Shown piece by piece: positions 38,276-43,518 of a DNA stretch of 43,518 nt. Positions within the stretch are counted from its first letter, which is position 1, and the number at the start of each line of letters is the position of its first letter. The position numbers and the translations under genes are program-made. Location: contig CAITIQ010000618.1 of NCBI GenBank assembly GCA_903892415.1, positions 1-43,518 on the forward strand, read 5' to 3'. A model generated the notes under the pieces. That model was not told the origin of the DNA. It did no database searches and saw only the letters and a program-made list of their open reading frames with translations. The stretch comes from an uncultured delta proteobacterium. Its GTDB lineage: Bacteria > Myxococcota_A > Polyangia > Polyangiales > Polyangiaceae.

Positions 38276-39643
38276 ATGACGTTCGAGACCGGCACCACCA
38301 TTGGCGGCAAGTACAAGCTCGAGCGCGAGATCGCTCGCGGCGGGATGGGCGCGATTTGGCGGGCGCACCATGTCGAGCTGGAGGTCGCCGTTGCCGTAAA
38401 GATCGTTTCGGCAGAACTCGCGCTAAGTCAGACCGCGCTTAGCCGGTTCAAACAGGAAGCGAAGGCCGCCGCACAACTTCGCAGCCCTCACGTGGTTCAA
38501 ATCTTGGACTACGGAGTCGAAGCCGGCGCGCCCTTTATGGTGATGGAGCTTCTTCACGGCGATGACCTGGCGACTACGATCGAAAACTCGGGGAGGCTTG
38601 GCCTTACTCGAGTGTGCGAGATCGCAGCAGGGGTTTGCAAAGCGCTCCGCCTCGCACACGAGGCCCACATCGTTCATCGGGACCTCAAGCCAGAGAACAT
38701 CTTCCTGGCCAAGGTCGGCGATGACGAGGTCGTGAAGGTTCTCGATTTTGGCATCGCCAAAGCTCTCACCAGTGAAACGGGCCTCGTACAAACTGGCTCA
38801 GCAACGTTGATTGGTTCGCCTCTCTACATGAGCCCCGAGCAGTCTCGGGGCGAGCCGATCGACACCCGCACCGACCTCTGGTCGCTTGCAGTCGTGCTGT
38901 TCGAGTCCCTCACCGGGGATCCTCCGTTCCTCGGCAAGGGGCTCGGAGAGGTGTTTGCGCAGATTTGCGTGGGAGAAACCCCGCTACCGTCGAGCCGCGG
39001 CATCCTCATCCCCGGCCTGGACGACTTCTTCCGCAGGGCGCTAGCCAAAGATCGTGAGGAACGCTTCGCGACCGCGAGGGAGTTCTACGACGCGCTTCTC
39101 GATTGCCAAGAATCGGCGCCCCCATCGCGACTGATCGAGCTACGTGGGGCACAAACGGTGGTTGCACACGCCACTACGGCTCCGCCGGGCACGACGCCCA
39201 AGAAACTGATCGCGACGCAAGACGGAATCTCCGCCGAAATAAAGTTGCAGCGGAAGGGCGTTCCGAAGCTCCTTTGGGCGGCTGGCTTGGCCTCAGGGGT
39301 CGTTGGAGCAGTCGCAGCCATCGGGCTTAATCCAAGCCCCAAGCCTGCCGTCGAGGTGGTGGCAGGAGCGAGCACGGCAATCGCCGCTGAGACCGCCAGC
39401 ACGTCCCCCCAAGGCCCCGGCCCCGAGGTGAGCGTCTCGAGTGCAACCGCCGCCCAGACGTCGAGCGCCGTTGTTCCGAACCAGTCGGCCTCCGCGACGA
39501 TGGCTACCGCCAGCACTCCTGCCCGTTCGGCGGCGCCTGGCCCACTGAAAGGGAAACCAAGCGCTACGCCGGTCGTTCCAACCGCCACGGTGAAAACCAC
39601 CGCTCGCACCGATGACATCTTTGGCGTGCCCCAACCAAAGTGA
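38276..39643 (+). CDS. Serine/threonine protein kinase (Hanks type)
   Basis: A 455-residue transmembrane kinase. Gly loop 'REIARGGMGAIWRA' (17-30), K42, HRD 134-136 ('IVHRDLKPENIFL'), DFG 157-159 ('LDFGIAKAL') and 'SPLYMSPEQSRGEP' (181-194). All catalytic residues look intact. A linker leads to one transmembrane helix at ~332-351 ('LLWAAGLASGVVGAVAAIGL'), then an outside tail of Ser/Ala/Thr/Pro low complexity, with no fold I recognise. The next gene is 15 bases downstream and could be its partner or substrate. The start ATG 38276 has no strong ribosome-binding site. Confidence 0.9.
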   Translation: MTFETGTTIGGKYKLEREIARGGMGAIWRAHHVELEVAVAVKIVSAELALSQTALSRFKQEAKAAAQLRSPHVVQILDYGVEAGAPFMVMELLHGDDLATTIENSGRLGLTRVCEIAAGVCKALRLAHEAHIVHRDLKPENIFLAKVGDDEVVKVLDFGIAKALTSETGLVQTGSATLIGSPLYMSPEQSRGEPIDTRTDLWSLAVVLFESLTGDPPFLGKGLGEVFAQICVGETPLPSSRGILIPGLDDFFRRALAKDREERFATAREFYDALLDCQESAPPSRLIELRGAQTVVAHATTAPPGTTPKKLIATQDGISAEIKLQRKGVPKLLWAAGLASGVVGAVAAIGLNPSPKPAVEVVAGASTAIAAETASTSPQGPGPEVSVSSATAAQTSSAVVPNQSASATMATASTPARSAAPGPLKGKPSATPVVPTATVKTTARTDDIFGVPQPK

Positions 39644-39658
39644 CATGATGCGGCGGCC

Positions 39659-40582
39659 ATGAACCGCTCACTCTTTCTTTCGGCTGTGTCGCTTGCCGCC
39701 AGCCTCACCTACGTATCCGCCGCCTCCGCCGAGACTGACGGAGAGCGGGCGATCGCTCTTGGGAAAGCGGGGCTTGAACTTTATGGCTCGGAGAAGTGGT
39801 CCGAGTGTGCGGTGAAGTTCGCAACGGCCGACGCGCTCAGTCAATCGCCGGTGTTTCGACTTTATGGCGCTCGATGTTTGCGGGGTGGAGGCAAGCTGAT
39901 CGAGGCTCGTGAGCGGTTTGCCGCAGTGGTCGCCGAGATCCTCGCTCCCGACGCACCTGGCCCGTGGAAGCAGGCCCAGATCGACGGGAAGGCCGAGTTG
40001 GCACAGCTTGAAAAAGCCATCCCAACGGTGACCATCAACCTCAAGGGTGCAACGGAAGGCGCGCTTCTCAAACTCGACGGCAAAGAGGCAAAGCCCGGCC
40101 TCGCGGTCACGCTCGATCCTGGCCTGCACAAGGCATCTGCCTCATCCAATGGTGAGACAAGGGAGAAGACCTTCGAACTCGCGGCCGGCGCTCAGGAAGT
40201 GATTGAGCTGGACTTCAACCTCTCGCAGGTTTCCGAGCCAAAGGGAGTTGAACAACCACCAAAGCCAGCGGAGGGCGGGCCCGGTATCGTGCCCGGCGTC
40301 GTGGTGGCGAGCATCGGTGGGGCGGCCGCCATCGCTGGGGCGATCTTTGGAGGCATTGCTGTTGGCAAATACGACGCCCTTGAAGCCACGTGCGGCGACG
40401 GGACAGCGGTCTGCCCAGGAGACGCCGGTGAACTCGATAACGCCAACCTCTTTGCAGACGTCTCGACGGGCCTGCTGATAGGCGGCGGGGTAACGCTCGT
40501 TACCGGCGTCATCCTGATGTTCGCCCTACCAGGAGACGCGGAAGTCAGCCAAGCTTTGATTCCGGGCGGGTTCCGCTTTTAG
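39659..40582 (+). CDS. Exported PEGA/TPR-like protein with C-terminal membrane segments
   Basis: A 307-residue exported protein: signal 'SLFLSAVSLAASLTYVSAASAE', then a TPR-like helical region ('RAIALGKAGLELYGSEKWSECAVKFATADALSQSPVFRLYGARCL'). A beta domain of the PEGA type follows ('PTVTINLKGATEGALLKLDGKEAKPGLAVTLDPGLHKASASSNG'). A Pro/Gly linker and two hydrophobic segments end the protein ('VVVASIGGAAAIAGAIFGGIAVG' and 'GLLIGGGVTLVTGVILMFALPG'). This is a common myxobacterial architecture of unclear role. It is encoded 15 bases after the kinase and probably co-transcribed. Whether the kinase phosphorylates it is unknown, since the two act on different sides of the membrane. Confidence 0.65.
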   Translation: MNRSLFLSAVSLAASLTYVSAASAETDGERAIALGKAGLELYGSEKWSECAVKFATADALSQSPVFRLYGARCLRGGGKLIEARERFAAVVAEILAPDAPGPWKQAQIDGKAELAQLEKAIPTVTINLKGATEGALLKLDGKEAKPGLAVTLDPGLHKASASSNGETREKTFELAAGAQEVIELDFNLSQVSEPKGVEQPPKPAEGGPGIVPGVVVASIGGAAAIAGAIFGGIAVGKYDALEATCGDGTAVCPGDAGELDNANLFADVSTGLLIGGGVTLVTGVILMFALPGDAEVSQALIPGGFRF

Positions 40583-40608
40583 CGCCGTAAAAGGAAAACC
40601 ACCAAGGC

Positions 40609-42858
40609 TCACGCGCGTTCCACGCGAGCGGGCACGTGTTTGTGCCAGGGCGTTCCAACAAAGGGATCTCGGCTTGAGCTGGCGGTGAGTTCGTTGGGCG
40701 CTACACCAGCTGCCTTTCCCGAGCCAAACTCAGGTTCATCGCTTGGGTAGGAGACGCCAAGTCCGTTCGGCAGAGAGACGTGTCCAGGCTGCATCGTATC
40801 GGACACCTCGATGGGAACCACAGCGGAGCCAGTGCTCGTCGTCAGTGCAACGCTGTCTCCGGTAACGACACCAAGACCTTCTGCGTCGCTCGGACAAATT
40901 CGTAGCGCGCCTTGCGCGTCCTTTTTGCGCCACATCGGATCGCGGATGATCGTGTTTGCGGTGTACGAGCGGCGTTCTCCCGCCGAGAGTACGAATGGGA
41001 ACCGCGCATCGCGTGCCGAAGGCCCTTGCGCCGCGAGGTCTCTGACAACCTCGATCATGTCCGGAAGGTCCAAGTGGAACTTCTTATCGGGGGTCCCCAA
41101 GCGAGCCATCATCTGCGACCAGTCATCAACCGCAAAAACGACGCCCGACGGTTGGTTAAGAATCGCCTCAAACAGCTTGATCGCGGATTCGATCGGGGTC
41201 CCAGCGAAGCCAGCTCGCGCAAGCGATTCACCGTTTTCCATTGCAGCTTTGAACGCGATTCCCAAGAGTACCGCGCCTTCCCGCTGTGCTTCCTCGAGTC
41301 CGGCCGTGCGGTAGAGGATCACCGGCGCTAGCCCAGACAACTTCGGGTCGAACAGCACGGGCATGAGGGCCTGCGCATAGGCTTCGAGACCGATCGCGCG
41401 AGCGTCGCGAAGCGGCTTGTAGACAGCCTCCCCGAGGCCCTCGAGAGCTTCTACCAACCTGGAGTGAATCTCGGCCTCCGGCAGCCGCGCCCCTTCGGGC
41501 GCAAACAGGCGCTGGCGTAAGTGGAACGTATTGTGTGGGAACTCAAAGTTGAAGAACGTGGCTTCGGCCTTTTCAAACTGCGTGGCCGCAGGCAAAACGT
41601 AGTCAGCCAGGGCGGCCGTTTCCGACATCGCACAGTCGATGACCACCAACGTGTCCAGCGATCGGAGCGCTTGCCGCATACGCGGCGAATCGGCCAACGA
41701 GTGAGCCGGGTTCGCCGCCTCCACGATCATCGCCCGATAGCGCTTCGGATGATCACAGAGGATCTCATCCGCAATAACGTTGCAAGGGATCAGGCCGCTG
41801 ATGATCGGGGCGCTCACCACTGGACTCGTGCGCCGAGAGGCTCCGCCGGTCAGCGGAACCAGTACGGTTGGAACGAAATGAGTGCCGGGCTTGCCGAAGC
41901 TACCCGTGAGCGCAATCAGCGCTCGGTGCAGATAGCTCACGACTGTCGAGTGGTGGCTCATCTGCACACCCAGGTCCTCGAAACTGGAGAAGGCCTTGGC
42001 ACCTCCGATCAAGCGCGCCGTACGCCGCACGAGTGATTCCGGTAGTCCCGCATGAGCGCAGGCCTCAGCGATACGAACGCTCTTCAGTACCTCGAACAGC
42101 GACTCCGCTCCGACGACGTGGCGCGAAACGAAGTCTTGATCAAAGAGTTCTTCCTCAACCAGAACGGCTAGCAGGGCCGTGAGCATCCATGCGTCTGTTC
42201 CCGGTCGCAGTTGCAGATGGATATCAGCTAACTCAGCGGATTCGGTGCGACGCGGATCGACCACGATCAGCGTGCGGGCTGGGTCTTTGGAGAGCGTCTT
42301 TAACGTCACCCGGGCGCGCGGGATCGAGTGCGACTGCCAAGGGTTCTTTCCGAGAAAAAGAGCCACATCACAGTGCTCGAAATCCGCGCGAGTGCTCGAG
42401 CCCATCACCCGATCGCTGATCCAAAACTCGCCTGTCTTCTCCTGAGCCAACGCACTCGATCGATAGCGAGACCCCAGCGCCCGCCGAGTTGCGGTGCTGT
42501 ACGCCCCTGGTAGGTGGTTCCCCTGCCCACCACCTCCATAGTAGAAAACCGCATCGCCGCTATGCTCGTCCCGAACTCGGGAGAGACGTTGAGAGACTTC
42601 GCGAATCGCCGTATCCCAGTCGATCTCCTCGAACGTTCCGTCCCCGCGACGTCGCAGCGGAGCGGTGAGCAGGTCACGCCCGTTTTGATAGTGGTCGAGC
42701 CGATGTGCCTTCTCACACGCATACCCGCGTGAAGCTGGGTGCGCCCTGTCCCCCATCACCTTCAACAACCGTCGGCTGTCGCTCCCGCCGAGCTCCGCCA
42801 AAATGCCGCAATTACACTCACAAAGGATGCACGCGGTCGGCTTCTCGAGGCTGGACAT
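40609..42858 (-). CDS. Molybdopterin-dependent oxidoreductase (formate dehydrogenase / nitrate reductase superfamily)
   Basis: A 749-residue Mo/W-bis-MGD enzyme. A 4Fe-4S binding site is visible at C10-x2-C13-x3-C17-x30-C48, followed by 'DWDTAIREVSQRL' and 'GGGGQGNHLPGAY', matching the cofactor-binding domain. 'LFLGKNPWQSHSIPRARVTLK' and 'TLIVVDPRRTESAELADIHLQLRPGTDAWMLTAL' are superfamily blocks, and the C-terminal molydop-binding domain is at ~620-749. At the Mo-ligand position (in Nap/Fdh a Cys or Sec) the sequence reads 'ALAQEKTGEFW' (Q139, E140), so no Cys or Sec is available. The reaction is therefore unassigned. The upstream bioD ends ten bases before its ATG at 42858, suggesting one transcript. 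Confidence 0.85.
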   Translation of the reverse strand: MSSLEKPTACILCECNCGILAELGGSDSRRLLKVMGDRAHPASRGYACEKAHRLDHYQNGRDLLTAPLRRRGDGTFEEIDWDTAIREVSQRLSRVRDEHSGDAVFYYGGGGQGNHLPGAYSTATRRALGSRYRSSALAQEKTGEFWISDRVMGSSTRADFEHCDVALFLGKNPWQSHSIPRARVTLKTLSKDPARTLIVVDPRRTESAELADIHLQLRPGTDAWMLTALLAVLVEEELFDQDFVSRHVVGAESLFEVLKSVRIAEACAHAGLPESLVRRTARLIGGAKAFSSFEDLGVQMSHHSTVVSYLHRALIALTGSFGKPGTHFVPTVLVPLTGGASRRTSPVVSAPIISGLIPCNVIADEILCDHPKRYRAMIVEAANPAHSLADSPRMRQALRSLDTLVVIDCAMSETAALADYVLPAATQFEKAEATFFNFEFPHNTFHLRQRLFAPEGARLPEAEIHSRLVEALEGLGEAVYKPLRDARAIGLEAYAQALMPVLFDPKLSGLAPVILYRTAGLEEAQREGAVLLGIAFKAAMENGESLARAGFAGTPIESAIKLFEAILNQPSGVVFAVDDWSQMMARLGTPDKKFHLDLPDMIEVVRDLAAQGPSARDARFPFVLSAGERRSYTANTIIRDPMWRKKDAQGALRICPSDAEGLGVVTGDSVALTTSTGSAVVPIEVSDTMQPGHVSLPNGLGVSYPSDEPEFGSGKAAGVAPNELTASSSRDPFVGTPWHKHVPARVERA

Positions 42859-42867
42859 GCAAGAAAG

Positions 42868-43518
42868 TTAACACACGCGCCCAGCCACCAAGCGCGAGAC
42901 CAAGCCGGTCTTTTCAACTGATTCGGCCAGAACGTCATCGTCGTCGGCGCCAACTCTGCCCCAACCAACGACCTCCAGCGAATGGTCTCGAAGTACTCGC
43001 GCGTTTGTCGCGCTCGATTCGTCCTCCGGCGCAGCCCCCGTCAGAACCACAATGGGGTGGATACCAGTTGCTGCGGAGGGCAACGCTCGAACCGCAGCAA
43101 GAACGTGCGAAAGAACCCCTAGTCGGTTCGCCGCGACGATGAAGAGCACGTCATCTCGCCTGAGCAAATCGGCAAAAACATGCAGAATACTCGGGGACCC
43201 CACGGGGACGAAGAGCCCGCCGGCAGACTCAACCAGCACGAACTCAAAGCGCGCCTCAAACTCTTCTATCGCTTGTTGAATGGCCGTAAGGTCCGCAGCA
43301 GCTCCGGTAACGGCCGCCGCATGCGGTGAAACGGGCGCGCTACATCGAAAGAACGCGGGCGGCTCGAACAGAAACTTCGAGGCGCGCGAAGCACGCTCGA
43401 GCGAACGGGCATCGCTAGCCTCAGACACCACCCCAGTCTCGAATGGCTTCAGCGCCGCAACCGGAAGTCCCCGACTCGAAAGAGCACGCGCCAATCCCCG
43501 GCTAAACCAGGTCTTACC
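42868..43518 (-). CDS. bioD: Dethiobiotin synthetase (5' end outside window)
   Basis: The last 216 codons of bioD. The Walker A end 'GKTWFSRGLARAL' is visible at the window edge, and 'LPVAALKPFETG' is the conserved BioD 'KP..TG' motif. 'FVLVESAGGLFVPVG' (family 'VEGAGG', here ESAGG) and the C-terminal 'GVLSHVLAAVRALP' also match. BioD closes the ureido ring of dethiobiotin (7,8-diaminopelargonate + CO2 + ATP) in biotin synthesis. The Gly of 'VEGAGG' being Ser is a small departure. The gene is placed just ahead of the molybdopterin oxidoreductase; other bio genes may lie beyond the window. Confidence 0.85.
   Translation of the reverse strand, partial: GKTWFSRGLARALSSRGLPVAALKPFETGVVSEASDARSLERASRASKFLFEPPAFFRCSAPVSPHAAAVTGAAADLTAIQQAIEEFEARFEFVLVESAGGLFVPVGSPSILHVFADLLRRDDVLFIVAANRLGVLSHVLAAVRALPSAATGIHPIVVLTGAAPEDESSATNARVLRDHSLEVVGWGRVGADDDDVLAESVEKTGLVSRLVAGRVC

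Noticed and set aside
1..43518. tRNA, rRNA, CRISPR or mobile elements
   Set aside because: I looked for T-loop GGTTCGA words with acceptor stems, direct repeats with spacers and transposase motifs, and saw none that hold up.

Overview
This window is high-GC, gene-dense DNA that most resembles a myxobacterium (Myxococcota, Polyangia-like). That placement is an inference. It rests on three large Hanks-type Ser/Thr kinases, a GAF-type enhancer-binding regulator, a TIGR02147/DUF4423 protein, many lipoproteins with Gly/Ser-rich linkers after the lipobox, and GTG/TTG starts with 4-base gene overlaps. I see no rRNA, tRNA, CRISPR array, transposase or phage gene. Gaps are short; the only one over 300 bases (18803-19136) holds a lipoprotein gene remnant.

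Layout. 1-6.3 kb: the 3' end of a tamB-like gene, a 68-residue Cys-containing protein, a SUKH-like protein, a STAS-like protein, a tight minus-strand run (methyltransferase, DUF1285, AI-2E-family permease), a secreted/membrane TPR-like protein and a 2OG-Fe(II) oxygenase. 6.3-11 kb: an AgmX-like lipoprotein, a POT peptide transporter, then nhaA preceded by a structured leader whose outer helix covers the nhaA ribosome-binding site (candidate ion riboswitch). 11-20 kb: a DUF4423 protein, several lipoproteins including a tandem paralogous pair, an ECF sigma factor / membrane partner / outer-membrane protein operon, and a sterol-desaturase-type hydroxylase.

20.2-27 kb is the most interesting part. 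Two divergent operons and a convergent one carry a glutathionylspermidine-synthase-like ATP-grasp ligase, its usual partner, a DUF350 membrane protein (here tandemly duplicated), and a membrane protein ending in a Ser/Arg/Tyr tail plus four glycines. They also carry an uncharacterised coupled protein, two paralogous 2OG-Fe(II) oxygenase-like proteins (one split by a single extra base) and a Rieske oxygenase. I propose an amide-ligation/oxidation modification system.

27-40.6 kb: a kinase co-transcribed with pyruvate kinase, a GAF/AAA+ regulator with a lost GAFTGA loop coupled to a kinase with a large membrane region, a polysaccharide deacetylase, two Cys-rich lipoproteins, mobA, pdxH, and a third kinase followed by a PEGA-like protein. 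40.6-43.5 kb: a molybdopterin oxidoreductase and a bioD cut by the window edge.
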